Below, piece by piece: positions 12,501 through 24,126 of a stretch of 64,000 nt of DNA. The DNA lies in the NCBI GenBank assembly GCA_020881915.1, contig JAJFPB010000006.1, positions 3,472,001-3,536,000 of the forward strand, given 5' to 3'. The DNA comes from Paramyrothecium sp. XJ0827 (Eukaryota > Ascomycota > Sordariomycetes > Hypocreales > Stachybotryaceae). The position numbers and the translations under genes were made by a program. Under the pieces are notes generated by a model, which was not told the origin of the DNA, did no database searches, and saw only the letters and a program-made list of their open reading frames with translations. The first letter of the stretch is position 1. Every line of letters begins with the position of its first letter.

Positions 12501-12563
12501 CTCGTCGGGTTGGTGTACTGGCGAGAAATGGTCCATGGGCGAGAGCTGGTCTCTCTTAGCCAT
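9532..12563 (-). CDS. fwd-1: F-box/WD40 protein FWD-1, SCF ubiquitin-ligase substrate receptor
   Basis: Exon 1 (12563-12365) joins exon 2 (12305-9532) across a 59-bp intron with donor GTCAGT, a GCTAAC branch site and a TACAG acceptor, giving 990 residues; Neurospora FWD-1 is about 1010. A dimerisation-type segment (ALLDELPTSAIAEIVQRL) leads into the F-box (about 95-142, YLPPEICLKVLSYLDP). WD40 blades follow at about 335-680 (GHQECVYTIQFD, SGSRDQTMRIWN, GHSGSVLCLQFD, KDKTIKIFN, SGDRHIKIWNW, SGSYDQSIIIW). The last blade (FKLQFDARKIVCCSQ) lies near residue 960, after a ~270-residue Ala/Gln/Pro/Ser-rich insertion; a long acidic/Arg insertion also splits blade six. In Neurospora, FWD-1 recruits phosphorylated FRQ to the SCF ligase and so sets clock period. 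The substrate here is inferred. Symbol assigned by domain layout and sequence; the Met30/SCON-2 type is less likely because it lacks this layout. Confidence 0.92.
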
Positions 12564-15500
12564 GGTCGGTGTTTGATGTCACGGCTATGACCCGGACATG
12601 GGGCACGAAAGGGTCTTGGTGAGAGGAGTTGAACGAAACAAGGCGCAGGGCTCCCAAGAGTCTCGATCGTTCGCGTGCAGTGAATGGCCGACTTCGGGGG
12701 GTAGTACGAGCGAAGCGAACGGGTGGTGAGACAGACAAGCAGAGAAGCGCGAGGATAGCCTGATGATGATTCTCACGGCTTGCGGGTTCGCGACTGGGTC
12801 TGCAATTCGGGCCGCTGCTCCTGGCTCTGCTGCTGGTACAGCTGCTGGTGGCAAGTGATGCCGCAAAAGTCGGTCTGGGTCGTGCGATTGCGGCTTCTCG
12901 AGGACGATGCCAGGCAAGACAAGGAGACGCCGAGAATGAGGCTGCGCGTTGCCAAATGCTGCTATTGTTCCCCAACCATCCGAGTGGAGGCTTCCCTTTG
13001 ATTGATGGACAGTGCGCGGGCAAGGCTGGGCTCAGGCAGCGTATTTGGTGGAGTAGAAACCCAAAATGCGGGACGGGGTCCGTGAGAGGTGTACCTTGAG
13101 AGTAGCATTGCGAGGCTCCAGCTGTGGCGACGTGGATTGAGGTACCCGGTCTAGACTCTGGCCACCGGCGCCCAGAAACGTACCGAAAGTGGTGTCGCCC
13201 AGCTGTCAGCTGCGGCCCCTTCTGGAAGATCACTGGACCTAAGGCTCCTAGAGCAAGGCGGCCCGTCTGCTAAGCGCCCGCACCAGAGGTACCCTCGAAG
13301 TCGCGTCCTTCCTCGGGTCCTTCCCGGTCCTTGCTGGCATTATGCATGTACTCCCTCTCCTACTTGATATCGAGGCGTTGCTGATGCACTTCAGCCTTGT
13401 TTTTATTGCCTTTGCATCCCGAACGTTCGAATGCCAAAGGCACAGCCTTGGGAACCTTCCCCGCATTTACCCTGTGTGCCTAGAAACTCTCCCGGGGGAC
13501 TCGTGTTCAAGGCTGCGCCGCATTTGACGTTTTCTTAAGGTGTAGCACCAAAAGCTAAATAAGGAACCACCCCTTTCGATTGTCGCTCAAGTCCCGTATT
13601 GTATCCGCTGTTCGCCAAGAGCCTCCTTTACAGGAAGAAGTGCCTCCATGTAATTTCTCTCCTATGTTGTGTCTGGTGTGAACTTCGGAATGGGGGGCAA
13701 ATCATCATTCTTGGACCTTCAAAAGACGTGACAATTTTGTTGATGAATTTTTCTATGTACCAAGACACGTATTAAAAAAGCACTACTTGAAAACAATAAG
13801 GCTCATACGTCTTAGAAGAACTCGGAAGAGCTTGAGAAAAAAATTTAGAATACAAAGCAGAGAAGAACAATTAAATTAGAATTGCATACAAATCCCGTTT
13901 CAATGTGCTGCTGTGACAATAATTTAGGGGGTAGCTTAGACGGCTTCTCGCAGTGACATCATGGGGATTCGTACACGTCCAAAACTTTGGCACATGCATT
14001 TGAGACTGCGATCCGCCCAGAACTCTTATCACGCTAGCATTTCTCTCAAATCTGTCTGCCGCATCAGAACTAGCGGACAGGCAGCAGGCTAATGGGTGTC
14101 GGGCCTGTGCCAGCGAATGACCAGCGTTGTTGCAGTATTCATCTACGTGTTGCAGGCAGCTGAGGTGATTCCGGCCCGAGCTGTGCTTCACCAGAGTGTC
14201 GCTTGTTCGTCCGATCTCACTTCCACAGCCTAGCATGCTACGTTACCATGCGCCCCGCTACGAATGGCGCGCGGGTTCCCAGTGACATGCAGGTCTTTCC
14301 CGTTGCTGAACGTTAGCCTTGAACGAAGACTTGCACCAAGATTGTGCGTCTTGCGGGCTCTTCGGTGGTGTGTAGAGCAGTGGCTGTAAGCAGGTGGATC
14401 GAGTTATTTCCATGAGGGGGGGCTTATATCAGCTTGACGGCCTCCTCACGAAGCCACCTCCTGCAAAGGAGCCAGTCAAGACGATGGGCCCGTGATATTT
14501 TTACCTCTTGTACCCGCGCAGCAGCCCCAAAAAGCATGGGAGCTGCATCGGCACCGCGGGTAATTCCTCCAGGCTCGGCCCAGTGTTCCCTTGCCCACTA
14601 TTCTGCACCGGAGAAGAAAGGGGGTTCTTCGATGGAATGTTCGATGCAGGTCCCGCGTGGCTTCTGCCAAGGAGGCATCGTAAGCGGGGAAGAGGAAAAG
14701 AAGTTGAAACAAAACGGCTCGGCCGGGATCTTGATGCTGGATCCTTCAAATTTAGCGTCATTCCCTCTCCCCCGAGGCAGCGACGGTCCAAGATTTCCCA
14801 CTTTGCTATTTATGGCCATCTTCGTGGTTGTGAGTTACATCCTCCACAAGTGCCCTCGGCAATCCACGAAGAGAGACCCCTCAGCTTTGGGATCTTCGAC
14901 AGGATGTCTGCATGTCTCGGAGTATTTTCATAAACTCACGCGCTCTGTATCGTCTTCATCTCCCAATTCTTGAGTTTCCCCGATGGTGATACGTGCCTGT
15001 CCTATCAATCGACTCTCAAGGGGAGTCGTCCCCGGATGACCGCCTTTTGTGTCTCTGAAAGGCAGGCCCGGGCACCTCCGGTCTCGTTGGCCCATCACGC
15101 CCAAGGGATTTCACCGAGAGCGTCATGCACGTCGTCCAGCTGGCGAGTGAGCAGCCAGGGTCCTACGTTCACGGTGCATGGGCGTCCGTATGTCATTCCT
15201 CACTCGACTCAGCGGCCGATGCACGGAGCTTCGCGCCAATAATGGAAATCATCATCCACGAAAGCAGGTGCTGTAATTGACCATCGAAGCTTGTTCGCTG
15301 CTGGGGCAAACCGCCATGGCTCAGTTTGGTGCTTCTGTGGCGTTTTCTCGAATCAATTCTCTCAAGTTTGAGTAGACTATCTCGGCCGGGCCAGAGTCTG
15401 ACGCCTCAACCTCCCCTTAAAATCCAACGCCGCCTTGGTTGAAGTGTGCCTTCACCCACTTGGCTCTGGATTTATGCGGGCCAGTAGTTCTTCCTACTGC

Positions 15501-17146
15501 AACATCATTTTTGGGTCTGGTGGGGGCAGAAATGGCAAGGAGTAAAAGGAGGGTTGGGCCAACGCCAGCCGCCGCCATCTTGCGCTCGCATGGACCCCTT
15601 CTTCCACATGAGCCTCGAGGATTTCCCGTTTGGTTTCCTCTTTGGAGGGTCACGAATTGCCTCTTCTGGTCATGATGCCGCCAACCGTAGCCGTACAACG
15701 AAGGTCCAATGATGACACGAATGCCACAAGGAAACCTTCGACGCTTCCCATCACGAGAGAAATGGGCCTCAGTAGAGGAGCAAAGCTCACCTCCCCCACG
15801 GCAGTTCCGTTCTGTTGGAGCAAGCAAAGGAACAGGCCATTTTGTGCATGAAATAACAGGACACAAGAGTGGTATAGCTACCCCGTCTTGCCCAGTCTGG
15901 GACAGTGCCCGCTTCGAGAATGGTACCAGAGACCCATCCGAGGCCACCCATCACGCACCCACTGCGACCGGGATCTTGAGCCAGGTCTGGGCCGGTGCAG
16001 CCTAGGCTAACTTTGAAACAAATCGAACTCCAAAATGCAATCCAGGTTCCATGCCACAAGGATTGCCGGAGCGAACATGGGTAAGCTGAGCTAGGGAGGA
16101 TTCCGGTAATACGACCGAGGCAGAGTTGGAGCGGGAGAGTCGATTGGTGTATGCAGCCGCTTGTATGAAAGCCAAAAATGTCAACGATATTCCTCGAGCA
16201 CGAGACATTATTCGTTATATGTTTTGATGGTCGTAAAGCTTGACAGAACACAAAGACGGAGCAGCCCCCCGTTTAGATAGGAAGACGAAGGAGGTACGAG
16301 CGAAGAACCAGGTCCACTCATCGATTCAGGGCACCTGGCACGGCAGATGGGGGTTAAACCCAGGTACTGGCCGATCTCTGCGTACAGCTTGCAGGCATGG
16401 TTGGGACCAAGGCGCGGTACTTGAGCAGTACTGCGGCTGGGATAGTACAGGACGTACCGCGTGGTACACAGCAAGTAGCTGGGTTAACACAGCCGTTTTG
16501 AGCTTGAGATTTGTCGCCGTCCTTAGATCCGTCCTCTTTGCTCAAGAGCCCCGTGCTTATCAACTCCTTTTCCTGGCCGACTTCTGCTGTCTCTTGCGTT
16601 ACTTTCTTTTTTTTATTTGTTGCAAGGAGAAACCTCGCATTGCCAGAGGCCGCTGATGAGCCAACTGTGTGTGGCTATTTTCATGTTTCGGTTGCCTTAG
16701 GACAACGGCGCGCAACGACTGTTGAACGAGCTCGTCAAGTACCTCACCTCAGCGCAGCGTTGGTACTCCACGCTGGGCCTAATGGGGAACTTGGCAGCGG
16801 ACCCTTGGGCCACAAAATTGGCGTACTTCGACCCATCATTCCAGCACCCTTGACGACAAGCCCCGGCCACCTTCAGTGCCTACATCTTCAAACCCTCTGC
16901 CACCCAAGTTTTTAGGTCCGTCCGTTACCATTACCCACACCTTTCCGCACCGCACCGCACCGCGCTGGAACCTGGCCGTGCCGCAAACTGTAATCTCAAG
17001 CACAAATCATCCACGAGGTGCCAGGATTTCGTTTTTGGTACTACCTCTACGCTAATAAAAAGGCGTTGGAGGGAGCCAAGGCCCCCAGCACCAAGTGCAA
17101 GCACCTACCACGAACTTGCAAGATCAGGCCCCATACCTACTCCTTA
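12564..17146. other. Large intergenic region (4.6 kb), no gene seen
   Basis: The part to about 13.2 kb is presumably the leader and promoter of fwd-1. Beyond it I find only short frames without coherent composition or splice joins; the longer ones (around 14.4-15.0 and 15.4-15.9 kb) lack an ATG at their start. 13.7-13.9 kb is distinctly AT-rich, followed by ordinary GC content. No tRNA, rRNA or mobile-element signature is seen. Confidence 0.55.
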
Positions 17147-17258
17147 CGTACCTACCTTACCTTACCTTGGGTACCTTATCTACGAAGATACTACCAGCAA
17201 GGTACCTCGCCTACCTTGGTGCCTTTACCAGGTACTCTTAGGCATCTTTAGTAAGGTA
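17147..17258. repeat. TACCT/AGGTA-rich tract upstream of cdc24
   Basis: About 110 bp contain many copies of TACCT, CCTTACC and their complement AGGTA, including a short tandem CCTTACCTTACCTT. Similar tracts recur at about 23.39, 45.25, 45.87 and 53.08 kb, always between genes. They resemble dispersed simple-sequence motifs in Sordariomycete intergenic DNA rather than one tandem array. Confidence 0.6.
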
Positions 17259-17685
17259 GAGATAGTGGTCCCAGCAGGCCTAGCACCATCCCCGGCACTT
17301 TGGCAGCCACACCCACCGCCCGTACGCAACGCACCAAACACCAGCATCTCCCTCCATCCTCTCCGCGACAGTCCAAACGACCCTCACGACGACTGCACGA
17401 TCCGACTGGCAGCGGCCTCTGCACATTGCTCACCCATTCTCCACGGAACAACGCGGGAGCACGCGTCTCCGCTAGCCACGTCCAAATTCCATTCCCCTCG
17501 ACGCACGCCACCACGACCCCCAAGGCCCGGTGGAACCCCGCACATAAGGGGGTTCATTCGGCAAAACACCGCCAGCAGCCTGAATCCTACCCGGCCTGGC
17601 GAACGAGGCCTTCACCCAAAGAGGCGTCTTAGGTAGGCTGACATTACGCGCGCGTGTGCGTCGCCCGTAGGAGTGCGTGTGGTGC

Positions 17686-17712
17686 TTCTGCCTCTGCCTC
17701 TGCCTCTGCCTC
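17686..17712 (+). repeat. TCTGCC hexamer microsatellite
   Basis: About four and a half perfect copies of TCTGCC lie in the presumed leader or promoter of cdc24. Hexamer tracts like this often vary in copy number between strains. Confidence 0.75.
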
Positions 17713-18109
17713 GCATAATCATTCCTCTCTGCCTCTACCTGGCCGACACCACCCTTTGCACGAGTCCTAAATCGGACACGACGCAGATCAGCAGTCACAA
17801 GCCCCCGGGACTATCTAGGGAAGAGAAACGGTATCGCGCGACCACCTGCCGTTACATGACGTGACCCTGCTGCTGCACACCAACCCCCCCGTCGCGAAGG
17901 GAGGTTTTTTGAACAACTACCACCGCTCTGCCCCCTCGACGATACCGATACCGACATCGGTTTCCACACCTTCAAGCCCCCGACCGACTCGCGGAACACA
18001 CACATCACCGCCTCCTGGGCTCTTTCGTTTCCTACCGAACGCCCCCCGCACCATCCAGGATACCTTCCTGTCCTCACCCTCACGATCCTCGTCCTGTGCT
18101 CCTGGGCGA

Positions 18110-18118
18110 ATGGAGTGA
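18110..18118 (+). promoter_or_regulatory. Minimal uORF (Met-Glu-stop) just before cdc24
   Basis: ATG GAG TGA ends six bases before the cdc24 ATG at 18125, so the leader presents a start-sense-stop element immediately upstream of the main start. If the transcript includes it, ribosomes must leak past it or reinitiate within a few bases, which usually lowers translation. Another very short one (ATG ACG TGA) lies near 17857. Confidence 0.5.
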
Positions 18119-18124
18119 AGGGGT

Positions 18125-21100
18125 ATGGCTCATGCTCCACTGCTTCGTACCAATACCGCTCCCGTGTTCCAGTCCAACCAGACCGGCGTCGGAAGCATAG
18201 CCGGCAGCATGAACCATGCGCCGCGCACCAGCCAGCTGTCTGGCTCGACGGCCTACGGCGGCTCAACCGCATCGTTGAGTTCGCTGGCCAGCGCCACCAC
18301 GGTCGTCCCGCAGAATGGTGGCCCGGTCATGGCCACGTCCAACATCATCAACCAAAAGGCCGACGCCTCGCGATCACTGTACCAGATTTGCATCACACTC
18401 AAGCAACGTTTAGCTCTCGTCCCTGGCTTCGAGCCTTTCTTGCAGCAACTCGACCCTTACGACCCAGTAGACCCCTTGTGGACTCTCTTCCGAGCCGGGC
18501 ACCCCCTGCTCACGATATACAATGCGCTGCAACCCGCCGAACCTCTCAAGGTTGACGACATGAACGCACCTGAGGCGAAGCGCTCCAAGATTGCCATTTT
18601 CAAATTTGTTCAGGCTTGTATGAAGGAGCTCCAGGTTCCCCCCGCGGATAGCTTTGTCATTACTGATTTGATGGGGAATGATACCACCGGTTTCGTCAAA
18701 GTCTGTGCTCTTGTTCTTTTTCCCTTTTCGATAGTGTAGCTAACACCTTCAGGTTACTCAAGTTGTGAACTACGTTCTGGATCTGGCCGAGCAGCGAGGG
18801 CTTCTCCTCCAAGTCCAACCATATCCCGACGATGAGCCCGTTGAAGTCGCCAACGGTTCTAAGATGAGCCACAGGGATTATTTGGTCAAGGAGTTGGTCG
18901 ACACGGAGCGGAAATACGTTCAAGATTTGGAGAACTTATACGACCTCAAGACGACCCTGGAACAAACTGGCGCCATATCGGGCGACGTAATCCACCAAAT
19001 TTTCCTCAACATCAATTTTATCCTGGACTTCCAGCGCCGCTTCCTGATCCGAGTCGAAACGACAAACTCAATGCCCGCGGATAGCCAAAGATGGGGTTCT
19101 CCTTTCGTCTTCTTTGAAAAATCCTTCGATATTTATCACCCCTTTATTGCCAACCAGAAGAAGGCGGCTCAGGTTGCCAACCAGGTCTTCGAGAATATTC
19201 AACAGTCTGGTCATCCGGTCGCGACTGATTTCAACACCCTGGATGGTTTCCTCCTTAAGCCTATGCAGCGATTGGTCAAGTACCCTATGTTCTTGAAGGT
19301 AAGCATCCTAATCTGCTGGTTAACATATGCAATTCTCTAAACCCTTTCACAGGACCTCATCAAAAAGACCGAGGATGAAGAGGTCAAAGCGGATTTGGAG
19401 GCCGGATGCGAAATTGCCTCGGGCGTGCTTCGCAAGGCAAACGAAGCAGTGCATCAAGACGAGTTGGAAGACGCCTTCGATGAACTTATCAATCGGGTAG
19501 ACGATTGGAAGAATCACAAACCGGAACAGTTCGGACGGTTGCTCTTACATGGCGTCTACGGAGTCACAACCAGCAAGACTGAGCAAGAGAAAGACGTATG
19601 TTTGGTTGCAGGCGCCCGTTTTCGTGGTCTACCGCTAACTTTCAACCACCTAGTACGAAATTTACCTCTTCGAGTGCATTCTGCTCTGCTGCAAAGAAGT
19701 CTCGCAAAGCAAGAGCAAGGACAAAAAGGACAAGACTCGTTCCCAAGGACCTAAGATGCGTAACAGAAACGCGAAGCTCCAGCTGAAGGGCAGGATTTTC
19801 ATGGCTAACGTAACTGATGTCGTGTCCCTATCCAAGCCAGGTATGTGAGGCCTTTTGGCAGTGCTGATACTCTGCTAACCGGCTACAGGATCTCACAGCG
19901 TCCAAATCTGGTGGAAGGGCGAGCCGGCTGTTGAGAGCTTCACGATTAGATTCGTCACAGAGGATGACATGAAGAAGTGGGCAAATGGCTTGGAAGTTCA
20001 ACGGAAGGAATACACCCCGCGATTGTCGAGTGCACCAGATGCTTTAACGCAAGAATTCATTTGGAACGGCCAGATGAAGAAGCCTGAGAACCCTTACATT
20101 CAAGACGAGGAGGACGACGAGGAGGATGAGTACGGAACGGCACCGGGGCAGCTCCCCGGTAACGAGATGGGTCGCAAATCATCAACAACAAACCTCCGGC
20201 AGCGATCGGCAACCGGCGAAAGCACGCAGTCCCTTGCTGGTATGCTGCCGAGGGGTCAACCGCGCTTCCCCGTACCTCAGGTGCCAGCTCCCCTCAATTT
20301 GGCCAATGGAGCCCAGTCTCCTGGGTTCCGTGGAGGTGACAGCTACTTCTCCCCTGGCGCCGAATCCCCGGCCTCTTCATCTCGCACCAGCACGGCTAGC
20401 AGCGTCTTTGCGAACCAGTTCTCAAAGGCCGGGACCCCTCAGTCTGTCTGGGACGAGAACCAGCAGCGATACACTGCACCAGCCATGCCTCGCGCACCCT
20501 CTCGGGACGGATCGTCGCCGAATCCTTACTCCATGAACGGCAGGAATCCCCGAGGGCCCTCGCTTCCCGCCATGGCTTCGAACCAGAGTGCGGCTCAGCA
20601 ACAACGGAGTCGCTCTTACAGCACACCCGATATCAACGGGCCGCCCGGAGCACGCCGTCAACCCAGTCAAAGCAACGTGCCTGCCGTTCCTGGAATACCG
20701 CAGCATTTACATCCAGCGCATGATGGTAGTATTCCCAGATCCCAAACAGGATCCCCACGAAATGATCTGCCCATACGGTCAAACACTCAAAGCCCAGGAG
20801 CCCAGCGCGAGCGGATGCACTCGCATTCAGGAAGTCTCGGCGGCACAATGACCCAGTTCCCTTCGCAGCCGATATACCCGCGACAGAACACTCCTGGAGC
20901 CTCGGGCAACCCTCTCCGCGTTGACTCGTACGCAGCCAATTCGAGGACGGTATCCCCAGCACTTGGCACAGCTACCATGCCTCCGCCATCAGCCACGTCA
21001 GGTTATAGCCCTGAGATGCCCCTGCCAACGCAGCTCAAGGTGCGGGTGAATTGCGACAGTGGTAACTACGTAACCCTGGTTGTTGCCTTTAACATCACAT

Positions 21101-21330
21101 ATCAATCACTCATTGATCGAATCGACGCCAAACTTGGTCGATTCACAAGCAGCAGTATCGGCAGAGGAATGCTGAAGCTTCGGTACCGCGATGAGGACGG
21201 CGATTTTGTCACCATCGAGAGTGACGACGACATTCAGATCGCATTCATGGAATGGCGTGAGGGTGCCAAAAACATGTACGCCGGTGGCGTAGGAGAGATA
21301 GAGCTCTTCTGCGTTGGAGAGATGGCGTGA
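18125..21330 (+). CDS. cdc-24: Cdc24, guanine nucleotide exchange factor for Cdc42 (five exons, 997 aa)
   Basis: Exons 18125-18700, 18753-19298, 19353-19595, 19654-19840 and 19889-21330 join in phase. The four introns are 48-58 bp with GTCTGT/GTAAGC/GTATGT donors and CTAAC-type branch sites. Domain order is diagnostic: a calponin-homology-like Cdc24 domain (about 82-215, from SLYQICITLKQRLALVPGFE), a DH domain (about 233-410, RDYLVKELVDTERKYVQDL and LKPMQRLVKYPMFLKDL), a split PH domain (about 415-550), a Ser/Pro/Gln-rich linker, and a C-terminal PB1 domain (about 900-997) with the acidic OPCA motif YRDEDGDFVTIESDDDI. In fungi Cdc24 activates Cdc42 (and Rac in hyphae) at growth sites. The PB1 domain binds Bem1 and links polarity to the NADPH oxidase system. 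Length matches filamentous homologues. It converges with mrp10. Confidence 0.95.
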
Positions 21331-22716
21331 GTCGGAGACGTGCACGGCTGACGTATGATGGACCGCGACAAGCATGGCATGGTCCAATCGCACATAAGTC
21401 CTGTAACGGCAACACGATTGTCGGAATAGATTGCCCGGCCAATCCAGCCACCTGGAACGTGAGCACGATGAATACGAAATCGCATGAATCAGGGAGCCAC
21501 TGTTATTATCATATAGACGCAAAATTGCGACGCCCTACACTTAGTGTAGGTATCACGCTTGGCATTCACCACAGCCTACCATCTTAACAAACATTATATT
21601 CTTGGCCTTTACTTGCTCTCGAAGATTCGGTCCTAATTCTCCGGGCTACGCTCAGGCATCCAACGGTCAATCAACGCGCAGCACACGCACCACTGATGGT
21701 GCATATTGGGAAGTTTCCCAGCCGCGTTCCGGATTCGTGATCGATGTTTTGACGTCGAATGATGATCAGACGAACCCTTCTTGAAAAGACCGATCTTTCT
21801 TCCTTTTTTTCTTCTTTCCTCTCCCGGAATCATATCCAGGTTTTCCACTATCGTTACTTGACGGGTCACGGCGCTATGATAAAGAATGGGAATTGGTAAT
21901 GGCATTTGCATTCACATTTTTGTTTCTTGTTTGTTCTGTTATTCGTTACGCCTGAGCGGCAGGGGGTATGCGGATGGCGGTCGGTGGACGCTTGCCGCAG
22001 ATTTGCTTCAAGCTCTTCCACATTGTCATGGAGGCGGAAGTTGGATTTGTCAGTGTTGCTCAAGACAGGATAGAAGAGAGGGTGGGGTTGAAGCGTGACA
22101 GCGGATGAGCGGAAGCGCAGCTTTGCTTGGTAGCAGAGCAACGTGAAGAGATTACTCCAAACCCAGAAAAAACATGGTCTATGTGACGTGCTACTTGTTG
22201 TAGATCCAGCAGCAACCTTGTATGTGCTCCGATCGCTGCTTTCGCGATTATGCCGGCGAAGGGCTTGAGAGGTGTAAAATGAAGGGGGGAAAGATGAAAC
22301 ATCGAAATCAAATAGGTGTATTTGTACAAATCTTACATGTCTAGCCCAAAACCTCGACGTCAATGTGCGTCCTATGATACAGATATAACACACGTGCTCT
22401 TTGTACAACCAACGCCGGGTAAATGCCTGCCTATTCTTGTTCCGCCATGTCTTCTCTTGCTTGATCCAAAGCCCCAGCGAGTCCGCGCCATGGTTAGCAG
22501 ACCCCCATGAGAGTCTGTCTGCCCAGCACGTCTGCGTTCTCGGAAGTTCAGCGACGCACCACAGGCGCTGTCGAGTTTCCCGTCCCGAGAGTATATCTTG
22601 GCGATGCTCGCGTTGCCTGTATGAGCTGATTGCGAAATCCTAGCCTTGCTGCGGAAAAAAAAGCCTCCGTAATCGTTCTCTGCCCTGCCTCGGTGAAGGG
22701 ACGGGGGTGAATTGTT
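21331..22716. other. Intergenic region between cdc24 and mrp10 (tail to tail)
   Basis: About 1.4 kb holds the two 3' UTRs. It is AT-richer than the flanking coding DNA, with a T-rich tract near 21790-21830. No additional coding region or RNA gene is supported. Confidence 0.55.
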
Positions 22717-23100
22717 TTATCGCTGCCTGCCTTGGCTGATGACGTGCTTCTTCATACGGGCGAGGTGGTAGTTGACCGTGTTGGCGGGCGCAGGAGGGGG
22801 CGCGGGACCGTCCATGCACTTGCGCAGCTGGTTCTCGATGGCGGCGCAGCCGGCGGCGTTGAAGCCGGCCGAAGCCCAGCAAGCTGCAAGATGGGTCAGT
22901 AACAAGAAGGTTTTGGGGGGCTCCTCCCACGGGTGTGCAGGGGAGAGGCCGGCGATGAAGAAGACGAGAGAAAGGGGCAGGCTCTTACCCAGCACGGTGG
23001 ACATGATGGCGATGCACGGGTTCTCGGGCTGGCGCTTGGGGTTGTGGACGCGCAGCGACTTCAGCGGCGGCAGCCGGATGGGGCGAGATGTGCCGGACAT
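22717..23100 (-). CDS. mrp10: Mitochondrial small-subunit ribosomal protein Mrp10/mS37 (twin CX9C)
   Basis: Exon 1 (23100-22989) and exon 2 (22883-22717) join across a 105-bp intron (GTAAGA donor, TTGCAG acceptor) to give 92 residues. A basic N-terminus (RPIRLPPLKSLRVHNPKRQPENPC) precedes twin CX9C motifs at C29/C39 and C50/C60, the CHCH coiled-coil-helix fold. The tail is basic (HLARMKKHVISQGRQR). Mrp10 is a structural protein of the mitochondrial small ribosomal subunit. It is imported through the Mia40 disulfide relay rather than by a cleaved presequence. The splice site lies inside the first CX9C motif, and correct splicing is needed to restore the second cysteine, which supports the join. 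Other short CHCH proteins are possible, but the PPLKSLRV and QLRKCMD context favours Mrp10. Confidence 0.9.
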   Translation of the reverse strand: MSGTSRPIRLPPLKSLRVHNPKRQPENPCIAIMSTVLGKSLPLSLVFFIAGLSPAHPWEEPPKTFLLLTHLAACWASAGFNAAGCAAIENQLRKCMDGPAPPPAPANTVNYHLARMKKHVISQGRQR

Positions 23101-24126
23101 TGTGTGACGAATTGGCGGGAACCGGAGAGCAGCGAAGCGAAAGAGGGTGCCGAGAGCGTCCGGGAGCGGTAGCCTGAATTCGTCCGGGGTGGTTCGAAGC
23201 CGTGAAGCTTAGGTCGCTGGGGACGATTGCTGTGCTGCAACCCGCGATGCCATCCAGGAAAAAAGTCCAGGTCCAGAGACGGGGAATTGCAGGTCACGTG
23301 CACGACAAGCTACCTTACAAGCTTGAGTGGTGGGAGAATGGTCACGTGGGGGGATTCTAGCTTACGTTAGGTCGCTTATCCAGGGACGCTGCACCTTATC
23401 TTACCCTTTACCCTACCCTTTACCTTATACCGTCGACGAATAGTGATCTGGTTCAAACGGACAGCGACTGGGTTTCGGGCACGACGTTGACAGTAACTTG
23501 AGCTTGGCCTAGACATGTTTGGCGCAAAGATGGTTAGAGAAGCTCTAACAGTACTGCAGCGCGGAGACTAGGCAGTTGGCAAGGCCTGCGCCTTTACGTA
23601 TAACGCTGGTTTCCCCATTACCAACGATTCCACGACTTTCCCACCCGGAAACAGAGGCCGAGCCCGACCTAATTGATGAACTAAACGCACTGGGTATGTC
23701 CATGATGGATTCCCAACGTAGCTGAGCGCAATGTATGCAAGACACGGGGCCGACCAACTCAACGCCTGCACTGGGTGTCCCAGCATGGTGTATTGGTGGA
23801 GCGATGCCGACTGTGCATGTGGGTCCCGGCTCCGCAGCCCGTGCTGGGCCGTGGACAGTCTCCTTTTGGGGCGGGAAACGTTCGCCGGCCAGGATTAAAG
23901 TATGATTTTTAATGTGACGCTACAGGCTGCCCGTTGTATACTCAACGGTCGTTTTGTTCTTTCGTCTTTTGGCAAACATGGCTTATGGCTTGATTCTTGG
24001 ACGCTATTGAACACAATATATTGGGAATTGCTCGTTGCTGCACAACCTCGACGTCTAATTCTTGGGTATCTCAAACATTAATTCACTCATGCAGACACCA
24101 TCCCATCTGAACATGCGCCTTCTCCC
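23101..24126. other. Intergenic region upstream of mrp10
   Basis: About 1 kb with the mrp10 promoter at its left end. It includes a TACCT/CCTTTACC tract at about 23388-23430. No gene is supported; the frames around 23.55-23.79 kb are short and not coding-like. Confidence 0.55.
23388..23430 (+). repeat. CCTTA/CCCTTTACC tract
   Basis: A short stretch of repeated CTTACC, CCCTTTACC and CCTTATACC units lies about 300 bp upstream of mrp10. It belongs to the same motif class as the tract at 17.15 kb. Confidence 0.55.

Larger units (their letters stand above)
17259..18124 (+). promoter_or_regulatory. Promoter/leader of cdc24, C-rich
   Basis: The stretch before the cdc24 start is strongly C-rich and purine-poor on the sense strand, as is common for fungal 5' leaders. 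The long open frames here (for example 17265-17636) reflect the shortage of A needed for stop codons. A hexamer microsatellite (TCTGCC, about 4.5 copies) lies at 17686-17712. A two-codon uORF sits at 18110-18118. Confidence 0.45.

Noticed and set aside
12556..13233. 225-codon open frame overlapping the fwd-1 start
   Set aside because: It starts at a non-ATG codon, has no motif, and lies in the presumed fwd-1 leader.
14434..14973. Open frames of 140-180 codons near 14.4-15.0 kb as a gene
   Set aside because: The longest starts with TTG, the frames overlap on both strands, and no splice join improves them.
15417..15947. 176-codon minus-strand frame
   Set aside because: Starts at GTG and shows no domain or sensible composition.
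17265..17636. Pro/Arg-rich frames upstream of cdc24 as coding exons
   Set aside because: Two equally long frames overlap here in C-rich DNA, and neither joins cdc24 through a good splice site; a C-rich leader explains them.
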